Shown here: positions 12,139 through 22,844 of the stretch, one piece after another
Numbering within the stretch: position 1 is the first letter of the stretch
Layout of the letters: the number at the start of each line of letters is the position of its first letter
Assembly: GCA_007115705.1 (NCBI GenBank)
Contig: QXEO01000382.1
Coordinates: 4,138,009-4,202,008 of the forward strand
Reading direction: 5' to 3'
Length of the DNA stretch: 64,000 nt
DNA from: Dactylis glomerata
Lineage: Eukaryota; Streptophyta; Magnoliopsida; Poales; Poaceae
Notes under the pieces: model-generated
Databases searched by the model: none
What the model saw: only the letters and a program-made list of their open reading frames with translations
What the model was told of the DNA's origin: nothing
Program-made: the position numbers and the translations under genes

Positions 12139-14804
12139 CTACGCCACCTCGGCCTCACGATCCGCAGCAGAAGCAGGCGTAGCAGAAGCAGCACCAGCGT
12201 CGGGAGGAGGCACAAACCCACTTGTCGCCGGAGTCGAAGAAATCGGCGTCATACCAGTCGCAGAAGCCGCCGAAGGGGAAATCATCGACACGATGCCTGG
12301 TGCATACTTTTTCGCTTTCTCGTAGAAGGCCTTCAGTTCCGCACGGGGACGGCCGGGGGAAGAGCTCACCTTCTCCCAGTTAACCTCCTCACCATGCGCA
12401 TATGAAAATACAATGGCCCCCTCGGCACCTTCGCCCGGCACATTCGCCTTTTACTTGGGCCACAACCCGACAAAAATCCGCGTAAGTACGCGGTTAACCA
12501 ACTCGAAGATTTTCTGGACAGATATCCAGTTCGCTTCCAGCAAGCTAACTGCGGCCAACAGAGGATCGTCGTCTGGTTGCAGAGTCGATGCAGACACTTC
12601 ACTATATTCTGCAAAGCCAAGGAAACAGCAAACAACAGAGAAGCAATACATCAGCAAGCATAAGAGAGCAAGAAAACTAACAAAGTGAAAGAAAGTCATA
12701 GTATGTACCTCCAGCAGTAGCAGACATCTGGTTCAGCTGCTCAACCACGGCCTGTTCCCACTGGAGGTGCTCCTTGTTAGCAGTAGCCAGGTCCTTTTCT
12801 GTTTTTTTCGCCTTAGCCAATGCTGACTTAGCAGACTTCTCAGCATTGACCTTGGCAGCAGTGGCAGCATCAAAAGCTGTCCTGGAAGCTTCGAGTTCAG
12901 CTTCGAGCGACGAAATGCGAGCATTGGCTGCCTTTAGAGCACCTGAGTTTAACAAAGAGGAAAGGAAAAGTCAAGTAAAGAAGCAAAGACAGGCATGCAA
13001 AGATAAGAAAGTATTGAAAACGAGATTTACCTTCAGAGGCCTTAGCAACTTTCAGGTACTCGACACATTCATTGCCCAAGTCGACAAATCTCTTCATCAG
13101 GTTCTGTCCAGAAAATAGGACGTGAGTATCAACACGCAAAAGTCGAAGTAAATATAACAGTATGTTTACGCATGTCGTCGAAGGAGCTTGTGGACTGATG
13201 GGCTTCAAGGGTAGCACCGGCGTCGGACGCTTTCTTCAAGCGCCCAGAACTACGAACACTGACTACCTTCTTGGTAGGCTTCTTCGAAGTTTTTTGAGGT
13301 TTCGCTGCTGGATCGACCTCTTGTGGCGGTGGCTCGCTGCTGACAAGAGTATCAGTGATAGGGGCTGCAGCAGCAAATCTCTTTAGGTTCTCCTCATCAC
13401 TGAGAAAAGAAGAAAAAGACAAAGTCATCTATCAAGGTCGACAATAAGAAGCTAAATATATGAAAACAAACAGATGAACACTCACGAGTCCATGAAGTCG
13501 AAGAGTTCTCCGCCGTCCTCTGGCACGAAGAATTCCCCAGCCACAGTCTTAGGGGCAGAGGCACTGGAAGAAGCAAATTCTTCGACACGTTTCCTCTTCT
13601 TATCCGCGATAAGCTCTTCAGAAAGCGCAGGAGGAGGTGACGTCGTTGAACTGGTCCTTTCCAGCGAATCTTTGCCTTCATCTCCATCTTGGCTGTCCTC
13701 AGTCTCGGGGGCTTCGGAGGCCGTGGATATAGGAACATGTGGAATGGCCCCTCCCTCTGGGAGAGGAGGGCGAGAAATAAGAAGTCGATGATCCTGAAAA
13801 GACAAACAACCCAAAAGTTACAAGGCGAACAAAAATAAGAGAAAGACAAGGCAAGTAAAGACAGCAAAAGTTACCGCAGGCAAGGGATGCTCGGAGTCGA
13901 AGTGGCTTGCGGCTAAATCCGCAACTTCATGATCCTTGGTGAGAGTAGTAAGAGCTTTCACACGCTTGTCAAGATCCTTCTTCTCCATAAGATTTTCAGA
14001 TACTCGAGAAGGATCCCCCAAGCCGGAAAAAGTCCACAACTTGGAGAGACGATGTTGCAGAGGTTGAACCCGATGTTGCAGGAAAAACACCATGAGTTGT
14101 GTACCCGACAGCGCACCTCCTCTACCACTTTTTAGCTCCTGGATGCAGGCGAGGAGTGGCTTAATCTCCTCCATCTTAGCTTCCGTGGGAGGCGAATCCC
14201 ACGAGGCCAATTTCTTCAATTCCTGGGAGGCATCAAATGGAGCAATGCCGTACTTGTCGGAGGAGGAACTCTTTCGGTCCTTGATGTAAAACCACTTGGT
14301 CCTCCAACCTTGTACCGAGGCAGATATTGAAAATTCCAAATACTACGATTCAGAACGAACAGAGATACAAGCTCCACCCAGCTCGGGTTTCTTGGACAAT
14401 GCAACACTGGGGCGGAGCCGAAAGAGGGATCTCCAAAGAAGAAAGTGGGGATCAATCCCCAGAAATGATTCGCAAAGAGTTATGAAACAAGCAATGTGCA
14501 AGATGGAGTTTGGTGTGAGCTGGTGAAGCTGCACACCATAAACAAAAAGAAGCCCACGAAGGAATTCGTGGGCAGGAAGGGAAAGACCGCGCAAGAGAAA
14601 GGCGAAGAACATCACCCGAAAACCATCTATGGTCTTGGGGATCCATTCAGTGCTTGGGAAGATAACCTGGTCGTCATCGGAGATGAGGCCATCCGCTCGG
14701 GCCTTGTCCAGATCCTTCTGCGTAAAGAAAGAAGGTACCCAGCTAGTCGCGGCATTCATCCCCTTGGTCATCTTGTGTTTCTGCGCTTGATGCTTCACGC
14801 GCAT
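12139..14804 (-). pseudogene. antisense gene alpha of T1: Transposase_28-type protein, multi-exon
   Basis: Exons read on the reverse strand with GT-AG boundaries: 13875-14804, 13486-13793, 13170-13399, 13031-13103, 12709-12942 and 12139-12608. Exon 1 has the hallmark of the plant 'putative gypsy type transposon' domain (PF04195, Transposase_28): FLLRGLSLPAHEFLRGLLF, then LHIACFITLCESFLGIDPH, then WRTKWFYIKD. Later exons encode acidic, Ser-rich linkers and an Ala/Lys/Glu coiled coil (exon 5). In-frame stops at 14340-14342 (TAG) and in the last exon (TAA after WPK) make this a pseudogene, although splice sites look intact. The gene runs opposite to its host retrotransposon. A homologue with the same order lies in T3 (51466-54222). 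Confidence 0.68.
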
Positions 14805-14889
14805 CTACGATCTGCGCACGGGGGCTAAGCAGGAGAGCAAAGGAGCGCAGAGATTGCAACAATGGCGGCGGTGGCGGAAGCAAGAAACT

Positions 14890-14926
14890 GGTAAACAGTG
14901 AATTTCCCCGCTCTCCCCTTATATGG
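14890..14926 (-). promoter_or_regulatory. core promoter of antisense gene alpha (T1)
   Basis: On the reverse strand CCATATAAG (14918-14926) is followed about 20 bases later by CTGTTTACC (14890-14898). The T3 copy has a TATA-like ATAAAAA and the same CTGTTTACC at similar spacing (51336-51368). Position and conservation suggest a TATA box and start region. Confidence 0.5.
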
Positions 14927-15051
14927 CTTCCAGGTAACAGAACGTGGGCTGAGACGTGGCGCAAGGAGCGGAAACGGTAGCCCACTAACGGGCAGAGAAA
15001 TTGCGAAATTACCGCGCTGCCCATGGGTAACGGTCAAAATCTAGAGATAAT

Positions 15052-16076
15052 TACAAACAGATTAATGACATCACAAACGTACGGGTAACGAGAAGTAAAG
15101 ACTATGATAAGCAGTGACTGCTAGTAAGATGAACATTCCAAAGATGGTTTGAGTTGGCGAACTTGAATAAGGGAAGGTCAAGAAAGCCGACGAAAAATTG
15201 AGCCTAGTAAAAGAGGAATCATTCTTTGAGTCTATACCCGAAAATATTCGGCTATAGCCTCGGGGGCTACTACCATCGGGAGCGCTGGGCGCGCACCCGA
15301 CAATATTATTGAGTCACGTTATGATCTCACGACATGAAAGAAGGCACGTTGTCTTTGAGACTATACTCGAAAAAAGATTTTTCGACTATAGCCTCGGGGG
15401 CTACTCCCATCGGGAGTGCTGGGCGCGCACCCGACGATGTTTTATAATGAACAATGAAGGCGAATAAGATTCTGGAAGTATCATTACTACCATCGGGAGG
15501 AAGATTTCTATCGATCAAGGTTGAATAAACCCGAATATTTTGTACGCTGGAATAGTCAAACAAGGCTGCGACATATGATTCTCGGGTTGCGTCATCGCGA
15601 CAAAACTCAAATGCCGTGATTGAAATATATCACAAACGTAAGACCCCAGGATCCGTCCTGTGTGGCCTGGTATACGCACATGGATGCGCTCTGTTGGTAT
15701 GTACCCGTGTCTACGACGCGAAGAAAAATCCTGGTGGACGCACTGGGTACCCTGAGAACCACTGGGACTCATTCTTTGTAAGTCCTAAATGCGGCAAAAG
15801 AGTAGGTTTGACCGGTTTCCCGAATTCAAGTCTAAGGGGATTGAATTTGAAGTAGGTGGCAAGTATCTGTTCCGGCAGTTAACTGACCTCTTGATCCGTC
15901 AGAGTTGTCAGGCTTGTTCATCAAAGCCCCTTGCGAGATATTATAGAGAAAAGATAAGTCGAAAGACCAAGTCGAAGATTTCAAGATTAGAAGAAGTCAA
16001 GTATTGATCAAGTCGAAGAATTGAAGGTATGAGATTCAACCCGAATCTGCAATTCTGGTAGAATCTCGGGGGCTAC
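15052..16076 (+). other. T1 3' untranslated region with polypurine tract and conserved block
   Basis: About 1 kb between the antisense promoter and the LTR. It holds two copies of a module (about 15235-15305 and 15355-15435) made of CTATAGCCTCGGGGGCTAC, a small hairpin (CTCCC-ATC-GGGAG in the second, altered in the first) and a GGGCGCGCACCCGA tail. A block at 15625-15960 is strongly conserved in T2 (19565-19900) and T5 (reverse, 60485-60840). It contains a short sense frame (15789-16007, 72 codons, starting MRQK) that is open in all three copies. The polypurine tract is at 16065-16076. Confidence 0.65.
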
Positions 16077-16411
16077 TGACAAGGGTATAGATAATAGAGC
16101 CCGTTAGTTGAGTACCCCTGAGGCCCGTTAAGCTAGGCCCAATTGTAATACTAGTCGAAATACGAGTTTATGTCGTATGTCGATATTGTAATCTGTATCG
16201 GATTCCACCCGATCCTTGAGACCTGGCCACCTATATATAGGGGCCAGGAGGGGATGGTGTGGGACAGATTGAAAGCAAGCCAGGTTCTACACCCACGTTT
16301 ACTTTCATAGCCACCTTGTTTGACTGAGTTCACCTTTGAGTTCATCAGACGCCCTGTCTCCCCGATCCTAAGTCCTTCATCTAGGACATTTGTCGAGTTT
16401 AACCCTCATCA
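16077..16411 (+). repeat. 335-bp Gypsy LTR, copy 1
   Basis: Starts TGACAAGGGTATAG and ends CCCTCATCA, with a TATA box CCTATATATAGG near 16230. It is the same length as copies at 20012-20346 and 60047-60381 and roughly 90% identical to copy 2 by eye. It is directly followed by integrase-region pol of T2 with no primer site, gag or reverse transcriptase. Confidence 0.88.
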
Positions 16412-17840
16412 CCGACAATCTAGCAAACATCGGGTCCCAGTGCTTACCCGTACCACAAGGAGTTTTTTGGAAAGAAATCATAGAAAGATCAATAAAAAGC
16501 AACAAAACTTCGACTACAGAGGAACAAGGCCAGCACCAAGCAACATGCTCGGGGGCTAGAAAAACAAGCATAGCAGAACCAGAAGAAGTGATGATGATAG
16601 AAGAAACTTGGATAGAGCCATATCTGGCATACATGATAAACAAAACACTACCCGAAGACACAGTAGAAGCGAAGAGGATAATACGACGATCCAAGGCTTT
16701 CGTCGTGTTACAAGGAAAATTATACAAGAAAAGTATAACAGGCGTCTTGCAACGATGCGTCACTCCTCAAGAAGGGCAAGAAATCTTAAAGGATATCCAC
16801 GCAGGAGTGTGTGGACATCACGCTAGTAGCAGAGCCATTGCAGCCAAAGCTTTTCGTGCAGGATTTTATTGGCTCACAGCCATTGAAGATGCGAAAGATA
16901 TAGTGAGGAAGTGCGAGGCCTGTCAACGTTTCGCATCTCGGCCACACACGCCAGCAGCAGAATTGCAACCAATACCATTATCCTGGCCCTTTGCGCAATC
17001 GGGTCTCGACATGGTAGGAAAATTGCACAAATCTTGGCCAGGAGGGCATGTTTATATGCTGGTGGTAGTCGACAAGTTCACCAAGTGGGTAGAGGCAGCC
17101 CCGGTAACAACCCAAGATTCTACAGCCGCAATCAACTTCATCAAGTCCATAGTTCTTCGCTTTGGAGTACCACACAACATCATCACAGATAATGGGACAA
17201 ATTTCACATCGAAGGAGTTTAAGAATTACTGTGAAGGTTTGGGAATCAAATTGAAATTTGTATCTGTAGCGCATCCAAAGACAAATGGGCAAGTCGAAAA
17301 AGCCAACGGCTTAATATGCAACGGGATATAGAAAAGGCTGTTGGCACCCCTCGAGAAGGCCAAGCATGCTTGGGTAGATGAGCTACCCTCCATACTATGG
17401 AGTCTCTGAACTACACCCAACGCAGCTACTCAAGAAACGCCTTTCTTTCTGGTCCATGGCGCAGAAGCCGTGCTTCCAGTTGAGATCACCCACGGAGCTC
17501 CAAGAATCACGGCGTATGATGAGACAACTTCCACAGAAGCGCTTTAGGACGATGTCGATGCACTCGACGAGGCGAGAGACGTAGCACTCGCCAGACTCAA
17601 TATCAACAAAATCTATGAAACTACCACAGTAGTCGAGTTTGTCCACAGTCTTTCACAGTGGGAGATCTAGTCTTACGACTCAAGCAAGACGGGCATGGAA
17701 AACTAGAGTCCCCATGGGTGGGACCTTACATCGTGACAGAAATAATACCAGGAGGAGCTTATCGACTACAAGACAAGAAAACGGGGAAAGATGTGAGTAA
17801 CTCGTGGAATGCAGAGCAACTACGATGGTTCTACGCATAG
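16412..17840 (+). pseudogene. Gypsy pol remnant: RNase H end and integrase
   Basis: Integrase that would insert retrotransposon cDNA into the genome. Visible: ANIGSQCLPVP linker, HHCC zinc-binding module (GHHASSRA to CEACQRF), the catalytic core with Asp in GLDMVGKL, Asp in TDNGTNF and Glu in NGQVEKAN, and a C-terminal GDLVLRLKQ region ending RWFYA. The frame is broken by stops after LICNGI (17329), in WSL*TTP (17408) and before DDVDAL, plus a frameshift near 17590-17660. An intact-looking relative is at 62440-64000. The N-terminal pol domains are absent. Confidence 0.88.
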
Positions 17841-18231
17841 GCGACATAAGGCGACAACGAGTTTTTCGAGTTATGACCCTCTGAACCCAGAACATGAGGC
17901 CATAGGTCAGGTTCCTTGGGTCAACTCGACAATATGTATAAATATTTTACTTTCCACTTGGGGGCTCAGACCCTCGAGTCGTACGAAATAAGATTAACAA
18001 ATTATTGAGATTTGTGATTATCTGAGACATACTACTAGGTTGTTTGCAACCCGACATTTGGCAGCAACACACACGGTTCAAAGGAACCCGATAATATATT
18101 AAGTGCATACCTCGGAACTACGATCCATTCCCATGGTCTATAATGAAGTAGGCACAACATATAATCCAAACACGACTACTTATTACAGATAGTACGAGAA
18201 AGAACAACTAGAACAAAGAAATTACATAAAT

Positions 18232-18804
18232 CTAGTGAAAATGCACTTCAGCTTCATACTCCTTCTGGCACTAGGTGCCATCATAGATCTTCACGTCGAA
18301 CTTCAACGTGCCGATGTGGAAGTCGAAAGTCATGAAGAAGCCTTGATGGGGGTCATGGTCCTCTGCAAACTGCGACCAGCCGCCCTTGAAGTACTGCTCA
18401 CCGGCGCCGTCGTACCAGACCTCCACTTCATAGGAAGTTCCTCCCCCAGAGTGTTCACAAAGAACAGCTTCCCGCAGCTCTCGGCCGTCCATGAACTTGG
18501 TGAATTTCAGCGGTAGCCGCTAAATTTCACGGCACTGTGCGCCGGCAATGCAGAAGAAGGAGTAGACTCTGGGCGGAGGAGAAGAAGCATTGTGAGGAGG
18601 AGCGCTCGGATCGGGTGCAGCAGATGAAACCTTGAGCTTATTCTTGCTTCCCACCGGGCGGCCGGGGCACCGTTTTTCCGGAGTGGACGACGATGATGCC
18701 ACAGCAGGGATCGTGGGCTTGTTCTTACTACCGCGGGGGCGACCGCGACCTCGTTTCTCCACGGGGCCACCGATATTCAGACGAGGTCCTCCTGCATCGG
18801 CCAT
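18232..18804 (-). pseudogene. antisense AT-hook/B3 DNA-binding protein, T2 copy (nonsense codons)
   Basis: Reverse-strand gene homologous codon by codon to 61426-61995. It has two AT-hooks (GRGRPRGSKNK and PGRPVGSKNK), a Ser/Pro-rich linker and a B3-like domain containing GGWSQFAEDHD and FDVKIYDGT. It starts at 18804 (MADAGG). A TAG replaces CAG after CREI (near 18523-18525) and a second TAG follows KIYDGT (18271-18273); the original stop is also lost. Apart from these, the comparison over about 88 codons of the B3 part shows 32 synonymous and 10 amino-acid-changing codons, so the gene was under protein-level constraint before it died. It lies tail-to-tail with pol, about 400 bp apart. Confidence 0.82.
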
Positions 18805-18888
18805 GGAGACAGTTGTTGGGAAGGAAAAACCCTAGATGCGATGAGGAAGATGAAGATGATGCAGCAAAGGAGGAAGCTAATAAATGGA

Positions 18889-18926
18889 TTAGGGTTTTTG
18901 CCCTCACCAAACGTGCTTTATTTATA
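18889..18926 (-). promoter_or_regulatory. TATA box and telo-box upstream of antisense B3 gene (T2)
   Basis: On the reverse strand TATAAATA (18919-18926) precedes AAACCCTAA (18889-18897) by 21 bases, with a second CTAGGGTTTTT stretch before the start codon. T5 has the same elements in the same order (61315-61354) with a 23-base gap. Telo-boxes in leaders are typical of growth-regulated plant genes. Confidence 0.6.
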
Positions 18927-20011
18927 AGTACACACTAATGGGACTCTGTAGAGGAAAGGCCCAAGATATATTTATGGGCTATTAAATTTTTTCCAGTGCA
19001 GATAATAAAGAAGGATCAATGTATCAAGAAATAAGATACGTACGGAAAAGAATAAGAGAGATGAGAAAGTATCTATCAAGAAGCACAAGTGTACCTCGGC
19101 TTCGACACAGGGGGCTTGCGTCATACGGAAAGAAGTGAAGACTCATAAAGTGCGAATCATGTCAAAAAACATCGCAAGAGAAAGTATATGGAACAGTTAT
19201 GTCTATATTTTTTAGCCTATACCCGAAAAAATTCGGCTATAGCCTCGGGGGCTACTCCCATCGGGAGCGCTGTTGCGCACCCGATTGAAAGAAATAGACA
19301 GAAGAAAGCAGAGAAGTTGAAGCCAATGATAAAGGACGAGCTGGTGGACAGGTGGTTTAGGAGTAATCGGTTGCATTTCGTCGGCAATAAAACTTCGACT
19401 ACATTGTCGACAAAATAAACATCAATTACTCCCATCGGGAGTTATTTATGAGAGTTAAAAAAGATAACTTGATAATTTGGCATATTGAATCAGTCAAACA
19501 AGGCTGCGACATACGATTCTCGAGTTGCGTCATCGCGATAAAACTTGAATATCATGGTTGAAACATATCACGAAGGTAAGACCCCAGGATCCGTCCTGTG
19601 TGGCCTGGTATACGCACATAGATGCGCTCTGCTAGTACTTATCTGTGTCTACGACGTGAAGAAAATCCCGGTGGATGCACTGGGTACCCTGAGAATCACT
19701 GGGATTCATTCTTTGTAAGTCCTAAATGCGGCAAAAGAATGGGTTTGACCGGTTTCCCGAATTCAAGTCCAAGAGGATTGAATTTGAAGTAGGTGATAAG
19801 TATCTATTCCGGCAGTTAACTGGCTTCTTGATCCGTCAGAGTTGCCAGGCTTGTTCATCAAAACCCCTTGCAAAACATTATAATAAAAAGATAAGTCGAA
19901 AGACCAAGTCGAAGATTTGAAGATATGAAGAAGAAGTATTGATCAAGTCGAAGATTTGAAGATTTGAGATTCAACCCGAATCTACAATTCTGGTAGAATC
20001 TCGGGGGCTAC
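18927..20011 (+). other. T2 3' untranslated region with polypurine tract
   Basis: Contains one copy of the CGGGGGCTAC/hairpin module (19220-19290), the conserved sub-LTR block (19565-19900) with a short sense frame (19726-19920, 64 codons, starting MRQK), and the polypurine tract CTCGGGGGCTAC (20000-20011). Confidence 0.65.
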
Positions 20012-20346
20012 TGACAAGGGTATAGATAATAGAGCCCGACAGTTGAGTACCCCAGAGGCCAGTTAAGCTAGGCCCAATTGTAACATTAGTCGAAATACGA
20101 GTTCATATTGTATGTCGATATTGTAATCTGTATCGGATCCCTCCCAGTTCTTGAGACCTGGCCACCTATATATAGGGGCCAGGAGAGGACGGTGAGGGAC
20201 AGATTGAAAGCAAGCCAGGTTCTACACCCACGTTTACTTTCGATACACACCTTGTTTGACTGATTTTACCTTCGAGTTCATCCGACGCCCTATCTCCCCG
20301 ATCCTAAGTCCTTCATCCAGAACATTTGTCGAGTTAACCCTCGTCA
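20012..20346 (+). repeat. 335-bp Gypsy LTR, copy 2 (3' LTR of T2)
   Basis: TGACAAGGG to CCCTCGTCA; preceded by the polypurine tract and carrying the same TATATATAGG promoter motif as copy 1. Confidence 0.9.
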
Positions 20347-21677
20347 CTTAGATCAACTGGCCCCCACTTGGGAGCCATTATTTTCATCAAACCTCATATT
20401 ACAAGATTCTTGAACTTGACTGGTCATATTCTTGTTAGCTCTATAAGTGTGAGAGTTTGAAACATAACCAAAATACATTCCCTTAGCGCCTTCCGTTTCA
20501 AGGTTACGCAAACAAACACCTTTATTGTGTAGAAAACACTTACATCAAACACCCAACCGAAGTACTTGAGATTGGGCTTATTACCGGTAACTATTTCATA
20601 AGGAGTATTTTCAAGATTTCGCAAGTTACAACCGGTTGGTTGCATGGCATGTTTTGTTGATGCCTTCAACCCAAAAAATATGTGGAACTCATCCAATCTG
20701 TAGTTCTTGAATTGGTGCAATTGTCACTTCTTATCGCTAATATTTTTGAATTGTGTTGGTGCTGGGCTTCATTTGCAAGGTCGATGACGGTTTGATGAGT
20801 CAGACTCCTCTTCCTGAAGAGATCAACCCATGTATATCTTGAATAATCATCACAATCACCAAGCAATACTTATTGCCACCAAGACTAACATAAGTTGGAG
20901 GCCCAAATAGATCCATATGATGGAGCTCTAAGCATCTCTTGGAAAGGGATAACATTCTTATATGGATGGCTTGTCTCATGTAGCTTTCCTTAAATGCATG
21001 CAATACACACATGATATTTGGCAAAAATCTTATTTTTTTAAATGAAAGAATGTGACCCCCCTTTAAGAGTCTTTGCATAGATATCATATTGCAGATGCAT
21101 TAAATTTCTCATCCACAATTTCTATTGTCGACAAGTTCCTTGGATCATATAGTTTGAACCCATATTCAATGATTCTGCACAATTGTGTTGATGATACTAA
21201 TATGAGATTTCATAAGAAGTTGTCAATCAATAAAACTTGATGCATCTAGCATGGGCGATGGGCCTTGGTGGACTATATGAGGCATATGAATATATTGCGG
21301 GCCACAAGATGAGATGGAGGTTTCCACCGAATACTTTCACAAACCATTTTTCTCCTCGGAGGAATGACATACCTCGTTAGTCTTTCCCGTACAGGGAGGA
21401 ACATCTTGGGAGGGGTCTCACCCAAAATAATATTTTCCACAATGAGAGGAGCATTCTGAGGAGTGAAAATATAGTCTTTAAAAAGATTGGATATCATCTT
21501 TCTCATCTCCTCCGCTAAGGCGGATCTCATGCTAGCCTCATGGGCATTCACATCGACTTTAGTAATAGGAACTCTAAGAGCGGTGGGGTGTCTTGTTCAC
21601 TACCCTCCTCTGCCAATACAACAATACTCTCTTAGGCGGTAAGGTTCGTAAATGAGAGACAAGGCTCTGATACCAAC
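20347..21677 (-). pseudogene. degenerate Copia gag-pol remnant, reverse
   Basis: Reverse-strand fragments of Copia integrase are readable in several frames: RCLELHHMDLFGP followed by YVSLGGNKYCLVIV (about 20865-21000), SRYTWVDLFRKRS (about 20815-20850) and NTPYEIVTGNKPNLKYFGW (about 20540-20610). The frames are broken repeatedly by shifts. 21273-21551 holds a gag-like fragment. A reverse initiator tRNA-Met primer site (TGGTATCAGAGC, 21664-21675) lies at the right end, so the LTR begins at 21678 and the element runs leftward, with reverse transcriptase missing. Confidence 0.72.
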
Positions 21678-22844
21678 TGAAATGACTAGTACAAACGACT
21701 ATAGGGAAGGGTGAACATGCAAGTAGCAAATTTTACCATCTTTAATTTATGCAACTAGGTGGACAACCTATATGACAATCAAGCATAAAGGAAGTAAACA
21801 TGATACACGTAAGGAAAGGGTAAAGATAACCAAAAAATGTGGAGACAATGATGTATTCCCTAAGTTCCATATTCTCAAGGAAGTACATTTTCGTTGAAAA
21901 TGTGTGGTTCCACCAAGTGTCACAAACACTCACCTTACTCTGCTTGTGCCCTCACACAAAGCAAGATCATGATCCACGAAGCGATGTACTTGAAGGCGAC
22001 GATCGGAACTTTTACAAACAAGGTTGGGGCCATATCCACAACTCAACTGAGGGATCCCAATGCGACCAAAAAGCTTTACACCACCAAGATTGAGCGTCGA
22101 GGATGAACTCTTCAGCCTACGGTTTCAAGAACCCAGGTAGCAAGATCAAAATGGAATGAAGGGGAAAATCAAATTCATTTGATGAAAAAGTAGATCTATG
22201 TATTCTCACTCAAACCCTAGAAGGACATGGATTTATGTTGGCTAGGAAGAGAGATATAGGCAACTTGAAAGCTTATATTAATTGAGGGGAGCAAATGGAT
22301 GCCTCATACTCCTCTTGTTGTAGGAGATGACCTTTTAATTATAGCCCCTCTCAAAATCTAGCAGTTGCATGAATATTAACATCGGAAGCTCTGACCTATA
22401 GAGGCTGAAAGTTTGGCTTGGCCGAATGGTAACTTCCCGTTGAACTATCAGACTAGCAACAGAGAGTTGCACCAGCTCGGCGCAACTCAATGTGAAAACA
22501 CTAGAACTTTGGACAAGAAGTTGAACGTGGTCGACACCGGAACTTTCAGTCATTACACACCGGAACTTCCGCTCTTTACACATCAAAACTTTTGGTCCGG
22601 ACCACCGGGAACTACCATTAAGAGTAACGCAACAAGTGAAATTGAGGGTTCTCTCTAGCCAAACATTGAAGGTTAAGTGATTGCAATATATGTTGTGCTC
22701 ACATGATTTAATTTCACTCAAACCTTCTACTATGCAACGCCTCTTGATAGTACGAGTTCCATATGACTCAAGAAAATAAAAACGAAACAAGGACATATAT
22801 ACGAGCAACAATGGCTGAAAATGGCCAAGAATACTGAAAAAGAC
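21678..22844 (-). repeat. probable LTR of the degenerate Copia element
   Basis: Sequence between the primer site and the DNA-transposon-like region. The left boundary is supported by the primer site; the right boundary is uncertain because no second LTR is present. No convincing gene is seen within it; small open frames are not conserved. Confidence 0.45.

Larger units (their letters stand above)
10931..16411 (+). mobile_element. Gypsy element T1: 3' part with antisense gene cassette
   Basis: The forward-oriented 3' portion of a Ty3/Gypsy element. Its polarity is set by the 3' LTR (16077-16411) preceded by the polypurine tract CTCGGGGGCTAC. All of gag and pol is missing upstream of 10931. 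Two genes on the opposite strand (11026-14804), with their own promoter at about 14.9 kb, fill the space where pol would meet the 3' untranslated region. The 3' untranslated region is closely similar to those of T2 and T5. Confidence 0.78.
16412..20346 (+). mobile_element. Gypsy element T2: pol remnant, antisense AT-hook/B3 pseudogene, 3' LTR
   Basis: Order: partial pol (16412-17840), convergent antisense AT-hook/B3 gene (18232-18804), its promoter (18889-18926), 3' untranslated region, polypurine tract, LTR (20012-20346). It begins abruptly at the end of LTR copy 1 in the linker between RNase H and integrase. Either gag-RT was deleted or an LTR-mediated recombination joined T1 and T2. Confidence 0.8.

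Noticed and set aside
16151..16559. Frames at 16.15-16.56 kb on both strands
   Set aside because: They overlap the 335-bp LTR and its boundary; equivalent frames appear in each LTR copy at the same place.
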